64,000 nt of DNA, taken from NCBI RefSeq assembly GCF_900106585.1, contig NZ_FNWH01000004.1, forward strand, positions 272,401 to 336,400. Reading direction: 5' to 3'. This document shows, piece by piece, positions 8,271 to 16,769 of this stretch (within the stretch, counting starts at the first letter, position 1; the number at the start of each line of letters is the position of its first letter). This stretch comes from Acidaminococcus timonensis (GTDB lineage Bacteria > Bacillota > Negativicutes > Acidaminococcales > Acidaminococcaceae). The position numbers were made by a program, and so were the translations under genes. The notes beneath the pieces were generated by a model that was given only the letters and a program-made list of their open reading frames with translations, was not told the DNA's origin and searched no databases.

Positions 8271-8402
8271 AAAAGGGGGGTGTGAAAAAAATGCTTTTCA
8301 CACCCCGTCACTAGTCACCAGTCTCTAGTCACTAGCCGATGGAAGCCAGCTGACGCTAGCGAAATAAAGGCGCTGTGGATGATTTTTCCACAGCGCCTTT
8401 TA
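8271..8402 (+). repeat. Dual-hairpin intergenic repeat A, copy 2
   Basis: Same structure as copy 1: stem-loop GGGGTGTGAAAA/TTTTCACACCCC, a CACTAGT-type heptamer spacer (longer here), the conserved TGGAAGCCAGCTGACGCTAGCG block, and stem-loop AAAGGCGCTGTGG/CCACAGCGCCTTT. It lies between the convergent LacI and second Nramp-like genes and can terminate both. Confidence 0.85.
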
Positions 8403-8655
8403 GTAACTGTTGGGTAGTGAGCAGTGCTTGGAAAAGGATTTTTCCAAGCAGGGCAAGTCGGTAAGCGGGTCGATCAAAGTGATCGACCCTGCGGGTTGGT
8501 ACCGTACGTAGGTTGCGTAGGGATGACCCGTCAGGGGCATCCGTTCCCAGGTCTGGAAGCGGGTCGATCAAAGCGATCGACACCTACGGTGTTGAGAACA
8601 TAGCGAACCCGTACTCCCTCAGCCGGGCAGGGTACCGTAAAGGAACAAAAAGGAA
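8403..8655. repeat. Gene-free stretch with inverted repeat-B fragment and GATCGA palindromes
   Basis: No gene is supported here. GTTGCGTAGGGATGACCCGTC and the following CAGGGGCATCCGTTCCC (about 8509-8545) are the inverse of the left part of repeat B at 2977-3014. Two GGGTCGATCAAAG(T/C)GATCGA palindromes at about 8466-8486 and 8561-8581 resemble one at 11363-11383. Confidence 0.5.
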
Positions 8656-8658
8656 CTG

Positions 8659-9921
8659 TTACAGGAACCGGGATCCAAAGCTGTACAGGGTCAGAGCCGT
8701 GGTAAACAGATAACACAGGGTCATGGAGATCTGCAGGACGCGCGGTGGTTTCAGCCCTGCCTGGACATCTTTTCTCCAGATCATCAGGGTCACGAAGAGT
8801 CCGGCTGTCGGAGTCCCGATACTGGTAGCCAAATTGGCCAGGAAAATCAGCTGAGTGGGCGAACCGCTGTAGGCAAAACATACAATCACGCCCAGAAGGA
8901 GGCAGGCCACACAACTCCAGCGGACCCGTTTGCTTTCCAGAGCCACTTCCCAGCCCATGCCTGCATTCAGCAGTACCACACCCCGCTGGGTATTCCCCAT
9001 CAATGCGGAAAAAGCAGATCCCAGCAGCGCGGCCCCCATGACAAATCGTGCCTTGCTGCCCAGTACGGGTTCCAGCATTCCTGCCATCTGGACTGGGCTG
9101 GAAATGGTCAGACCGGTGGGATGGAGGACAATGGCTCCCACTATAACGATGGCACCGGAAATCAGGATGACAGTCAGGACATGGGCACAGGCATCGGAAA
9201 GCATGGTTCCGTTGAACAGATCCTGTTTCTTCCACTTTTTCTCCGCTCCCAGATAAGTTCCGTAAATCCCGGCGGTAATGGAAGCATGGGTACTGAGGAA
9301 GGCCAATGATCCCAGGACACTCCCTTCCGGAAATCCCCAGTGGGTCAATCCCTGGATGAATCTCCCGGGATCCGGCCCTCCGGAAGCATACAGGGTGGCA
9401 TAAAAAGCCAGGATCATCCCCAGGATGCAGACCATGACGGCTTTTTCGATTTTGGAGTACGTATCTTTGGAAAAATACAATCCCAGCAGCAGGGCCAGCA
9501 TGATCAGCGCTCCGATCTTCCAGTCGACGCCAAAAAGAAGGCTCATGCCGGCACCGCTGCCGGAAATATTGCCAAAGGTAAAGAACAGGCAGGAAAAGAA
9601 CAGACAGATGCCCACAAAGGCTGCCGCACCATTGCCATAATAGTGCCGGATCCCATGGAGCAGTGGCATCCCGGTAAGCATGGCAAGCCGGTAACAGGTA
9701 AGCATAAAGGTGATGCTCATGATGAAGATGGGGATAAAAAGCCAGAGCATATGATATCCGTAGCTGGCTCCCAGCATGGCCGCCGTTGTGATGGCCCCCG
9801 GTCCCACCACGACACCAGCCAGTATGATGCCGGGACCGATCCGCTTCAAGATCTCCAGAAAAGTCAGCCGTTCTACGGCTGACGGGTCAAAGCCCAGTTG
9901 TTTACTTACTGCAGATTCCAT
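8659..9921 (-). CDS. Nramp-like transporter with altered metal-site motif (paralogue 2)
   Basis: A 420-residue paralogue of 5680-6930 with closely similar sequence across all membrane segments. It carries the same TM1 change (GPGA instead of DPGN) and the same TM6 STHASITAGIYGTYLGAEK pattern. Conservation of the altered motif in both copies suggests a specific new selectivity rather than decay. It follows the aldolase gene on the minus strand, across a strong stem-loop (9947-9978). It may be co-transcribed with the aldolase under LacI-type control. Substrate unknown; import of a compound handled by the aldolase is a plausible inference. Confidence 0.8.
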   Translation of the reverse strand: MESAVSKQLGFDPSAVERLTFLEILKRIGPGIILAGVVVGPGAITTAAMLGASYGYHMLWLFIPIFIMSITFMLTCYRLAMLTGMPLLHGIRHYYGNGAAAFVGICLFFSCLFFTFGNISGSGAGMSLLFGVDWKIGALIMLALLLGLYFSKDTYSKIEKAVMVCILGMILAFYATLYASGGPDPGRFIQGLTHWGFPEGSVLGSLAFLSTHASITAGIYGTYLGAEKKWKKQDLFNGTMLSDACAHVLTVILISGAIVIVGAIVLHPTGLTISSPVQMAGMLEPVLGSKARFVMGAALLGSAFSALMGNTQRGVVLLNAGMGWEVALESKRVRWSCVACLLLGVIVCFAYSGSPTQLIFLANLATSIGTPTAGLFVTLMIWRKDVQAGLKPPRVLQISMTLCYLFTTALTLYSFGSRFL

Positions 9922-9946
9922 ATTTTTCTTCCTTTTTTTAAATGAA

Positions 9947-9978
9947 GACGGCTGCCCATGCTTGAATGGGCAGCCGTC
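9947..9978 (-). terminator. Stem-loop between aldolase and second Nramp-like gene
   Basis: GACGGCTGCCCAT and ATGGGCAGCCGTC form a 13-bp stem. The downstream tract on the minus strand is TTCATTTAAAAAAA, a poor T-run. It is therefore likely a partial terminator or an mRNA-processing hairpin lowering expression of the second gene. Confidence 0.6.
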
Positions 9979-10051
9979 CAGTGGGTTTCCTATAGAGGAT
10001 CAAGAGGATGGTTTTATGCGCTCTGATTCATTTCAGAGAAGAGGATCCCGC

Positions 10052-11026
10052 TTATTTTTCGAAGGGTTTCATATCCACTTTGGGCAGACCGCTTTCTTTC
10101 AGGCCCTTGGCCACCCAGTCTTTCTGGGTCTGGTCCAGAGGCAGCACCGGTTTCCGCATCAAGCCGCTGGTGAACACACCCCGCTGTACCAGGGCTTCCT
10201 TCAGACGGGCATGGGCTTCGCCGGAAGGCTGGCCGCCGCCGTAAATGGCCTGGCTGATGGGATAGATGGCATTGGAGGCATCCTGGGCTTCTTTCAGGGT
10301 ATGATGAGCCGGATCCTTGAATACATCCCAGGCTTTGGTGATCAGTTCAGGCACGCAGCCGGCGAACCCGATCAGAGCGCCGTCCATGCCGGGGAACCAG
10401 GATACGCACAGGGTTTCGTCGTGGCAGGTGATCAGAGATACATCCGGGCAGGCTTTCCGCAGTTCCCGCACGTCGTGTTCGTAGATGGCCGTTACACGGG
10501 TACCCATCTTGATGGCTTTCACATGGGGGATCTCCTTGACCATCTTGATCAGGGTTTCAACCGGGTAGAAGGCCTTGCTGGTAGCCGGGTACAGGTGGAT
10601 GATGATATCGATGTCGGCACCGTCAGCCACATCTTTGATGAATTCAAAGGGAGCATCCGGATTCATCCCGAAACGCAGCCACATATGAGGGGGCATCAGC
10701 AGAATGCCGTCTGCGCCGGCTTCTTTGGCATCTTTGGCCATGTCGATGGCGCCCTGGGTGTTTTCACAGTTCACGCCGGAGATGATGGTCATGACATCGC
10801 CGCATTCTTCTGCGCAGATTTCGGTGACCCGTTTCCGTTCTTCCCGGGTCAGGCCGGTGACTTCACCGGTGTGGCCATTGCAGACCAGACCTTCGATGCC
10901 TTTGTTGTAGAAGGATTTGATCCAGCGCAGGTACGCTCTGAATTCCGGTTCGTTGATGGAGTAATCCGGGTTCAAAGGAACGGATACCGCCGGGAAAATG
11001 GTTTTGAAATTCTTTTGTTTTGCCAT
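10052..11026 (-). CDS. DapA/NanA superfamily class I aldolase/lyase
   Basis: A 324-residue TIM-barrel protein of the dihydrodipicolinate synthase/N-acetylneuraminate lyase family. Family members form a Schiff base with pyruvate or a related 2-oxo acid. Visible features are the N-terminal PAVSVPLNPDYSIN, the NGHTGEVTGLTREER loop (GTTGE-like), Tyr in IHLYPATS, and the candidate Schiff-base Lys in VKAIKMGTR. The length is slightly above DapA's roughly 292. Because it is linked to a regulator and transporter rather than lysine genes, a catabolic aldolase role is more likely than lysine synthesis. The ATG follows AGGAGGTTTTCATC. Its promoter has paired LacI-type operators. Confidence 0.85.
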   Translation of the reverse strand: MAKQKNFKTIFPAVSVPLNPDYSINEPEFRAYLRWIKSFYNKGIEGLVCNGHTGEVTGLTREERKRVTEICAEECGDVMTIISGVNCENTQGAIDMAKDAKEAGADGILLMPPHMWLRFGMNPDAPFEFIKDVADGADIDIIIHLYPATSKAFYPVETLIKMVKEIPHVKAIKMGTRVTAIYEHDVRELRKACPDVSLITCHDETLCVSWFPGMDGALIGFAGCVPELITKAWDVFKDPAHHTLKEAQDASNAIYPISQAIYGGGQPSGEAHARLKEALVQRGVFTSGLMRKPVLPLDQTQKDWVAKGLKESGLPKVDMKPFEK

Positions 11027-11082
11027 GATGAAAACCTCCTGAACATTTATGATTTTTTTCGTTACGACCTTGTTCTTGTCTC

Positions 11083-11170
11083 TGCAATCGTTTGCATCAA
11101 CCTTGACTATTTTATATCATGTTTCGGTGGTTCCCGTCAATGTTTTCAGACAGTTCCGCAATTTTTTGCA
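11083..11170 (-). promoter_or_regulatory. Aldolase promoter with two LacI-type operators
   Basis: On the minus strand TTGACG (11135-11140) and TATAAA (11111-11116) are 18 bases apart. Operator-like palindromes lie at 11083-11096 (TGCAATCGTTTGCA) and 11157-11170 (CGCAATTTTTTGCA). Their centre spacing is 74 bp, identical to the 7021-7108 region, and the intervening bases align. A half-match (TGCAATCGTTTTCT) lies at 11260-11273. Confidence 0.7.
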
Positions 11171-11430
11171 ACAGGATATTGCGGATAAAGCAAGTAATTA
11201 TGCGGTATTACGGTTTTAAAACGGAAAATCTCATTTTCCATATTTTCCCTTGTATGCAATGCAATCGTTTTCTATTTATGGTGGAATTAACCCTCCATAC
11301 GTGCTATTTCCCAGGTCCAGTACGCCATATCGCCCGGTAAACCCGCCCCCCGGCCTGGTGCGGGTCGATCACGCCGATCGACCCCTACGGTTTCGGTGTT
11401 CCACCGACTGGCGCGCCCCTGTTCAAAAAA

Positions 11431-11460
11431 AGAGAGTCGTGGAATCTTCCACGACTCTCT
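11431..11460. terminator. Terminator downstream of second MalY-type gene
   Basis: AGAGAGTCGTGGAA and TTCCACGACTCTCT form a perfect stem with A7 on the left and TTCTTTT on the right, so it can work on both strands. The gene-free stretch 11171-11550 otherwise holds a GGGTCGATCACGCCGATCGACCC palindrome, a heptamer-like TAGTGACTAGAG segment and a possible ridA 3' remnant (11505-11530). Confidence 0.85.
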
Positions 11461-11551
11461 TCTTTTAGCTGCCGACTAGTGACTAGAGAATAGTGACTGC
11501 TCTTACTTCTCCGCAATGGCTCCGATTTCTCTTTAGGAATGGCTCCTTTGC

Positions 11552-12775
11552 TTACTTGTTGTTGTGTTCCTTTACAGCCTTCACGATCCGGTCCAGGCCC
11601 TTCTGGATGGTGGCCCGGGGCTGTGCCAGGTTCAGCCGGATGTACCCTTTGGCGTTGTCCACGAACAGGGCATCCCCGCCTTCCAGCAGCACACCGGCCT
11701 TGTTGGCCATAAAGTCCGGGATGTTCTCCACATCGCCCAGGTAGGCGTTCATATCCACCCAAGCCAGGTACGTGGCTTCCGCCACCTTGTAATGGGTTTC
11801 CGGCAGTTCCTTATCCAGAGTATCCTTCACCAGTTTAAAGTTGCCATCCAGGTAGGTCTTCAGCTGATCCAGCCATTCGTACCCATGTTCATAAGCTGCC
11901 GTGTGGGCCGCAATGGACAAGGGGTTCACGTTCATGGCGTAAGAATCAGTGTAATTGATGTACAGCTGCTTCAGCTGCGGATCCCGGATGATGATCTCGG
12001 CGAACATCATGCCAGCCATATTGAAAGCCTTGGACGCGGACGTGCACACGATCAGCTTGTTGTAGTCCGGCATGATTTTGGCCATGGGGATGTGTTTCAC
12101 ACCCTGCCGCAGCAGGTCGCAGTGGATTTCATCGCTGATGATCCACAGGTTGTGTTTTTCCACGATGGCAGCCACTTTCTTCAGTTCCTCTTCCGTCCAT
12201 ACCCGGCCGGTGGGGTTCTGGGGGTTGCACCAGATCAGCAGCTTTGCGAAGGGATCGGCCGCATCTTTTTCCAGCTGGTCGAAGTCGATCTTCCAGTCGC
12301 CGTTTTCATCCTTCACCAGCTTATTGTGGATGGCGTGCTTGTGGTTGTAATCCAGGGGATGCTGGAAATACCCATAGGCCGGCGTGTTCACGATGGCCTT
12401 GTCGTGATCGCTGAGCAGCAGGTTTGTCAGCTCGTACAGAGCCGGGATGATACCCAGAGAAAAGCAAATCTGGTCCTTGGGATAGGTCCAGCCATACATC
12501 TTCTGGTTCCAGGCGTTGTAGGCCTCGTAGAATTCCGGTTCAAACACCTGGCTGTAGCCGATGATCCGCTTGTCCGCCCGATCCTTGATGGCCTGGATAA
12601 TGGCCGGGCACATGGCAAATTCCATATCTGCCACCCACATCCGGACAAATTCGTCATCTTTGAAAGGGAATTTTTTCTTCCCTTCAAAGTCATGGAAGAT
12701 ATAGCCCCGGAATCCATCCGTATTCAGGGCATTGGTGTGGTACCGGTTGACGATTTCATCAAAATCATACTTCAT
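11552..12775 (-). CDS. MalY/PatB family PLP-dependent aminotransferase or C-S lyase
   Basis: A 407-residue fold-type I PLP enzyme. Visible are the MalY-like FVRMWVADMEFAM motif, the cofactor-phosphate region WCNPQNPTGRVW, ISDEIHCDLL with the PLP-pyridine Asp, and the Schiff-base lysine in CTSASKAFNMAGM. It is clearly diverged from the gene at 115-1302, so the two likely act on different amino acids. Monocistronic, with a terminator at 11431-11460. A short stretch just beyond its stop, reading EIGAIAE then stop, resembles the RidA C-terminus. That may be a relic of a former ridA neighbour. Confidence 0.86.
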   Translation of the reverse strand: MKYDFDEIVNRYHTNALNTDGFRGYIFHDFEGKKKFPFKDDEFVRMWVADMEFAMCPAIIQAIKDRADKRIIGYSQVFEPEFYEAYNAWNQKMYGWTYPKDQICFSLGIIPALYELTNLLLSDHDKAIVNTPAYGYFQHPLDYNHKHAIHNKLVKDENGDWKIDFDQLEKDAADPFAKLLIWCNPQNPTGRVWTEEELKKVAAIVEKHNLWIISDEIHCDLLRQGVKHIPMAKIMPDYNKLIVCTSASKAFNMAGMMFAEIIIRDPQLKQLYINYTDSYAMNVNPLSIAAHTAAYEHGYEWLDQLKTYLDGNFKLVKDTLDKELPETHYKVAEATYLAWVDMNAYLGDVENIPDFMANKAGVLLEGGDALFVDNAKGYIRLNLAQPRATIQKGLDRIVKAVKEHNNK

Positions 12776-13002
12776 GGCATATTCCCCTTTTCTGGTTTTT
12801 CTTCTTGTCTATACTGTAACAGAAAGGGCTATGTCCGACAACGTGAGCAGGGTCTCCTGTCAGGAAAAGAGATTCGCCAAAAAGTTTATTGGAAAGAAAA
12901 TTTTCCCTCTTTATCTTGCTTTTTTTCGCCTGATTTGCCAAATCTCTCCAGTTTCATGGAAAAAATGATTTTCGTGAAACTTGGAGCTCCTTATAAAAAA
13001 AG

Positions 13003-13021
13003 ACCGCCTCCAGGGCGGTCC
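13003..13021 (-). terminator. Terminator of the XRE regulator gene
   Basis: GACCGCC and GGCGGTC form the stem, with seven or more T residues following on the minus strand. It lies 14 bases beyond the stop of the regulator. Confidence 0.85.
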
Positions 13022-13034
13022 AGTCAACTCTTCC

Positions 13035-13778
13035 CTAGGTGACGGGAAGCATATTGTACAATTTCAGCAGACGGATATCCTCTTTGCTGATTTTTACCAT
13101 TTTGAGCAGTGTCTCGTCTTCTTTTAACGGCTGTTTGGCCAGCAGCATTTTCGTTGCGATGGGCATCATGGGACGGGAAGAGAGCCCATTCCACAGCCCC
13201 CATTTCACCGGAGCATCCAGATAAGGTGCCAGTACCTGCAGAGAGGCCTTTTCCATGGGTGTCTCCTGGTTCCTCAGGCTCATATAGGTCAGGGCATCAT
13301 AGTGTTCCATTATGCCCTCATACGTATTCTCACAGTCCTGGTAGCGGGAAAATTCCTTACAATTCATGTACAGCCGGATGTGATACTGCTGGTTCTCCAG
13401 CGGCGTGATTTCATCAAAGACACAGCGGATCAGCTGTCCGGAGCGTCCATCATAAAAATACCCGTAAAAAGTGGACAGACCTCTAAAAAAGCCCGGACTT
13501 TCCAGCCTGTTCTGTTCCGCCTGGACCACTTCCGGCTGCGGGCAGAGCAGCTGATCGATATGGACCTGGAGGGCCTTGGCGATTTCGTATAACGTATCTA
13601 TATCCAGGGTGATCTCGCCACTTTCATATTTGGACACCGTGGACTTGCTTTTGCAGATTTTCTCAGCCAGTTCTCCCAGTGTCAGCTGCCGCGCTTTACG
13701 GAATGCATGGATTTTCTCCCCGATCTTCTCCCCGACGGACATATTGCCCTCCTCACCCGATTTCTTAGAACCGCTCAA
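13035..13778 (-). CDS. XRE family transcriptional regulator with long C-terminal domain
   Basis: A 247-residue protein with a Cro/CI-type helix-turn-helix at about residues 20-75. Visible elements are LTLGELAEKICKSKSTVSKY and the following IDTLYEIAKALQVHIDQLL. The remaining 170 residues (FYGYFYDGRSGQLIRCVFDE onwards) form an unrecognised, possibly ligand-sensing domain. The best start is an ATG at 13778 or the internal MSVGEKIG; both are preceded by purine-rich sites (GAGGAGGGCAAT precedes MSVGEK). It lies beside the HAAAP permease in the same orientation but separated by a terminator (13888-13914), so regulation of that permease is only a guess. Confidence 0.82.
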   Translation of the reverse strand: MSGSKKSGEEGNMSVGEKIGEKIHAFRKARQLTLGELAEKICKSKSTVSKYESGEITLDIDTLYEIAKALQVHIDQLLCPQPEVVQAEQNRLESPGFFRGLSTFYGYFYDGRSGQLIRCVFDEITPLENQQYHIRLYMNCKEFSRYQDCENTYEGIMEHYDALTYMSLRNQETPMEKASLQVLAPYLDAPVKWGLWNGLSSRPMMPIATKMLLAKQPLKEDETLLKMVKISKEDIRLLKLYNMLPVT

Positions 13779-13887
13779 ACAAATATTCTGCGTTCTTTTC
13801 TGTTTTTGTCATATATTTTATCATATTTTTTACCTTTAATTCTACTTCCGAAGGTCCTGTCCTTTTCCTGTTCCCGAAAAAGAAAAA

Positions 13888-13914
13888 GAGGACACAACAT
13901 GATGTTGTGTCCTC
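13888..13914 (-). terminator. Terminator of the HAAAP permease gene
   Basis: GAGGACACAACAT and ATGTTGTGTCCTC form a 13-bp perfect stem followed on the minus strand by TTTTTCTTTTTC. Confidence 0.88.
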
Positions 13915-13936
13915 AGAAAACGAGGGATGAAACCGC

Positions 13937-15259
13937 TTAGCCCTCCAGTACATTCAGGAACGGCGATACGATCAGGAGGAAACCGGTGAGAACGATGGCC
14001 CAAAGGACCGGTCCTTTATATTGCTGCAGATAAGGGACTTGATAGACCAGTACGGTGGGTACCAGACAACCGATGATACCGATACAGGGCCCTAAAAACG
14101 CAAGCAGCAGCAGGACAGGAAGGTTAAAAGCAGCACAGGCCCAGCAGAAGATCAGACTGAAAAGGACAATCCCTTTATCCAGCGTGGCCCCTTTGATCCG
14201 ATCTGCATTCATGAACCGATGCAGGATATTAAGGAGGATCCCTTTAATGCTTTCGCAAAAGCCCAGGAAGTTGCTGAAGAAGGAGGTCAGGATGGCAAAG
14301 AGAGACAGCAGCAGGCTGAGGATCTTTACGGTGGCCGCATTCATATTGCCGGCCGCCATGGCCAGGGCAGATATGTTCTGTTCTTTGGCCAGGAGAGCCA
14401 TTTCCCGGCTGGTTCCCAGATTAAAAGAAACCGCAAAGAAGAAAACGATCACAAACAAAATGACAAAGGCGATATTCATGGTGCGCATCGCTTTATAGCG
14501 GGCCACTTCCTGGTTGGGATAATGCTTCCGGTAACTGATGACCATGGGACTCAGGCTTTGGATGAAAAGGATCGAAGTGAGGGTAAAGGGTAGCATGATG
14601 ATGACCTGTTTGATGGTGGTCCAGGCATCGGGCAGCGGCGCAATATTGGACAGATTCCATTCCGGTACGAAGCGGATCCCCATCAGGATCAGTGCGGCCA
14701 GGATCACAAGAGCCATAAAGGTCTGGAGTTTGAACAAAATCTTTTCGCCACGGGAGGCAATGAAGATCAGAACAGCCATGAGTACGAACGTATACAGGTG
14801 ATTGCCTGCCAGATTCGTGCTGGTTACACCAAAGCTGTAAAGGAAAGTGGCGCTGTCGTTGTTGACAACCGTGGAGTACGTGATGATGGTATCGACCAGC
14901 ATGATGAAGTAGCAGATCCCCATGAGGAATCCCCAGTTCTTCCCCAGGTAACCGGAAATGGTTTCCGCATAAACCTGATTTTTGGGAGAAGCCGCCAGTG
15001 TATTGATATACAGGCGCTGGAAGGCATACATCACCGGATAACCGATAAGGGCGGACAGCAGAAAGATCAGGAGCCCTGTAACGCCAATCTGGATGGGCAG
15101 GAACACGATCCCGGAACCGATGGCCATCCCCACACTCATGACGATCCAGCCCCAATCCGTTTCATCAAAGCGGATGGATTGTTTCCATTCTTCCTGCGTC
15201 ATTCCGGCCCGTTCCCAGGGAACCCGGGAAGAGGGGTTTCGTTTCTCTTCTGTCATCAT
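13937..15259 (-). CDS. HAAAP family amino acid permease (SdaC/TdcC-like serine/threonine transporter)
   Basis: A 440-residue membrane protein with about eleven transmembrane segments. The first segment, WGWIVMSVGMAIGSGIVFLP, and the following GLLIFLLSALIGYPVMY pattern match hydroxy/aromatic amino acid permeases (SdaC, TdcC, YhaO group). These import serine, threonine or related amino acids with H+ or Na+. The hydrophilic N-terminal 30 residues precede TM1. The ATG follows AAGGAGGTCATTATG. It is monocistronic with its own terminator. RidA, which clears the reactive enamine made by serine/threonine dehydratases, is the next gene upstream. This supports serine/threonine use. Confidence 0.85.
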   Translation of the reverse strand: MMTEEKRNPSSRVPWERAGMTQEEWKQSIRFDETDWGWIVMSVGMAIGSGIVFLPIQIGVTGLLIFLLSALIGYPVMYAFQRLYINTLAASPKNQVYAETISGYLGKNWGFLMGICYFIMLVDTIITYSTVVNNDSATFLYSFGVTSTNLAGNHLYTFVLMAVLIFIASRGEKILFKLQTFMALVILAALILMGIRFVPEWNLSNIAPLPDAWTTIKQVIIMLPFTLTSILFIQSLSPMVISYRKHYPNQEVARYKAMRTMNIAFVILFVIVFFFAVSFNLGTSREMALLAKEQNISALAMAAGNMNAATVKILSLLLSLFAILTSFFSNFLGFCESIKGILLNILHRFMNADRIKGATLDKGIVLFSLIFCWACAAFNLPVLLLLAFLGPCIGIIGCLVPTVLVYQVPYLQQYKGPVLWAIVLTGFLLIVSPFLNVLEG

Positions 15260-15484
15260 AATGACCTCCTTGGTTTGGAATATATCTGTGACTCAGTGTA
15301 AGCAGATTATATGATTCAGAAGATATCGCTGACAAATCGCCATGTGTTTCGTATAACGAAAATAATCAATGCCTTTAGTTTCTTAAAAAGAAATAAATTC
15401 AGAATTGAATGGACAAAACAGCAAAATTATAAAAAAAGGGCCCTCCGATTACAGAAAAAATTGATTTTTAAGAGACCAAAAAAA

Positions 15485-15510
15485 GGACGTGAGCAAAATG
15501 GCTCACGTCC
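15485..15510 (-). terminator. Terminator of ridA
   Basis: GGACGTGAGC and GCTCACGTCC form a 10-bp stem followed on the minus strand by a run of eight T residues. Confidence 0.87.
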
Positions 15511-15553
15511 CTGGATGGTGGAGAATCGAACTTCAGCCCACCAGTCTTGCTTT

Positions 15554-15928
15554 TTATTTCTCCGCAATGGCTTCGATTTCGCATTTCACGCCCAGGGGCA
15601 GATCTTTCACTGCCACGCAGGAACGGGCCGGGTTGCTGACGAAGTATTTCTTGTATACAGCATTGAAGGCGGCGAAATCGCCCATGTCGGCCAGGAAGCA
15701 GGTGGTCTTGACCACTTTGTCGAACCCGCTGCCGGCGGCTTCCAGGATGGCTCCCACATTCTTGCAGGATTGTTCAGCCTGGACTTCGATGGCTTCCCCG
15801 CCTACCTTGCCCGTAGCCGGATCAATGGGGGTCTGCCCGGACACAAATACCATATTGCCGCACACCTTGCCCTGGGAATAAGGGCCTACTGCGGCCGGAG
15901 CATTTTTCGTTGCAATCGTTTCTGCCAT
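15554..15928 (-). CDS. ridA: RidA family 2-iminobutanoate/2-iminopropanoate deaminase
   Basis: A 124-residue protein covering the full YjgF/YER057c/UK114 family length. RidA trimers hydrolyse the reactive enamines/imines released by PLP-dependent dehydratases, protecting other PLP enzymes. Visible hallmarks are APAAVGPYSQGK near the N-terminus, the VSGQTPIDPATG loop, the carboxylate-binding Arg in NPARSCVAVKDLPLG, and the terminal KCEIEAIA. ATG at 15928 follows AAGGGAGATCATAAGT. Single gene with a terminator at 15485-15510. The genomic setting (two MalY lyases, a permease) fits amino-acid fermentation. Confidence 0.94.
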   Translation of the reverse strand: MAETIATKNAPAAVGPYSQGKVCGNMVFVSGQTPIDPATGKVGGEAIEVQAEQSCKNVGAILEAAGSGFDKVVKTTCFLADMGDFAAFNAVYKKYFVSNPARSCVAVKDLPLGVKCEIEAIAEK

Positions 15929-16045
15929 ACTTATGATCTCCCTTCAAAAGCCTGATTTGTACATCCATGATAATATAGCTGGCCGATTCTGTCAAACCTT
16001 TTCAGGGAATTCCGCAAGCCTGTTATATAATTGCACAATCATCCC

Positions 16046-16579
16046 TTACTTCACCACCAGGAAATAATGATCCGTGGTGTCCACCAGGCTGTTGCTCAGC
16101 AGGCTTGCAAAGCCGGCTCCATCCAGCCCCCTGGCCTGGACGGAGAAGCTGTATTTCCCGTTGTTCCACTGGGCCGCATATGCTTTGTCGCCCAGTTTGG
16201 CAATCTGCACTTCTTCCCCGTTTACGGTTTTCTTTTCCCATTTAGCACCGTAAATACCACTGAGATTATTATTTTTATTGACTTTCTTCAAAGCAGTACG
16301 AACCCGCAGCACCGTGTCCGGCTGCCCCAGTTTCGTGAATTCCAGGTCGGCCAGTTCTTTGCTGATCACAGAAATATACGTGCAGGCATAGCCGGAATCC
16401 TTCGTCAGGTACAGGGGCGCATAGCCCAGGACTTTAGCCGCTTCGGCATAGGTGTCATAGGACACCATGGGGTTGGGGATCTGGTCCCCTTTGGCCTGGG
16501 GTGCCGCAAAGGCGGCCGGTGCCAGCAGCAGGCAGGCGGACGCAATGGCCAGAGACCGTTTCAAACCATTCATTTTCAT
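16046..16579 (-). CDS. Secreted hypothetical protein (177 aa)
   Basis: A 177-residue protein with a clear signal peptide: MKMNGLKR then hydrophobic SLAIASACLLLAPAAFA, with likely cleavage after AFA. The mature part starts with GDQIPNPMVSYDTYAEAAKVLGY and has several aromatic/lysine-rich stretches (GIYGAKWEKKTVNGEEV). The N-terminal part has the flavour of small bacterial export proteins that follow an NPM-x-YxTxxEA pattern, but I do not recognise a defined family. No lipobox, cysteine-poor. Monocistronic, upstream of the IS200-like element. Confidence 0.7.
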   Translation of the reverse strand: MKMNGLKRSLAIASACLLLAPAAFAAPQAKGDQIPNPMVSYDTYAEAAKVLGYAPLYLTKDSGYACTYISVISKELADLEFTKLGQPDTVLRVRTALKKVNKNNNLSGIYGAKWEKKTVNGEEVQIAKLGDKAYAAQWNNGKYSFSVQARGLDGAGFASLLSNSLVDTTDHYFLVVK

Positions 16580-16769
16580 ACCAATTACCTCATTTCAAAC
16601 AAACTTGCCCTCATCAGGGCAAGAGGTATTGTATCACGTCCGGTGGACATTGACGAGACAAGAGAATATGTAATTTTATGCATAAAATAGGCCTGAAAAA
16701 AGTCAGTTGAAAAATAGAAGCGATAACAAGGTAAAAAAGGGAGGAAAGAAAATGGATAACAATAACAAT

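Noticed and set aside
15513..15545. tRNA-like T-arm on the minus strand (GTTCGATTC followed by CACCATCCA)
   Set aside because: No matching acceptor, D-arm or anticodon arm can be folded around it; probably chance or a tiny relic.
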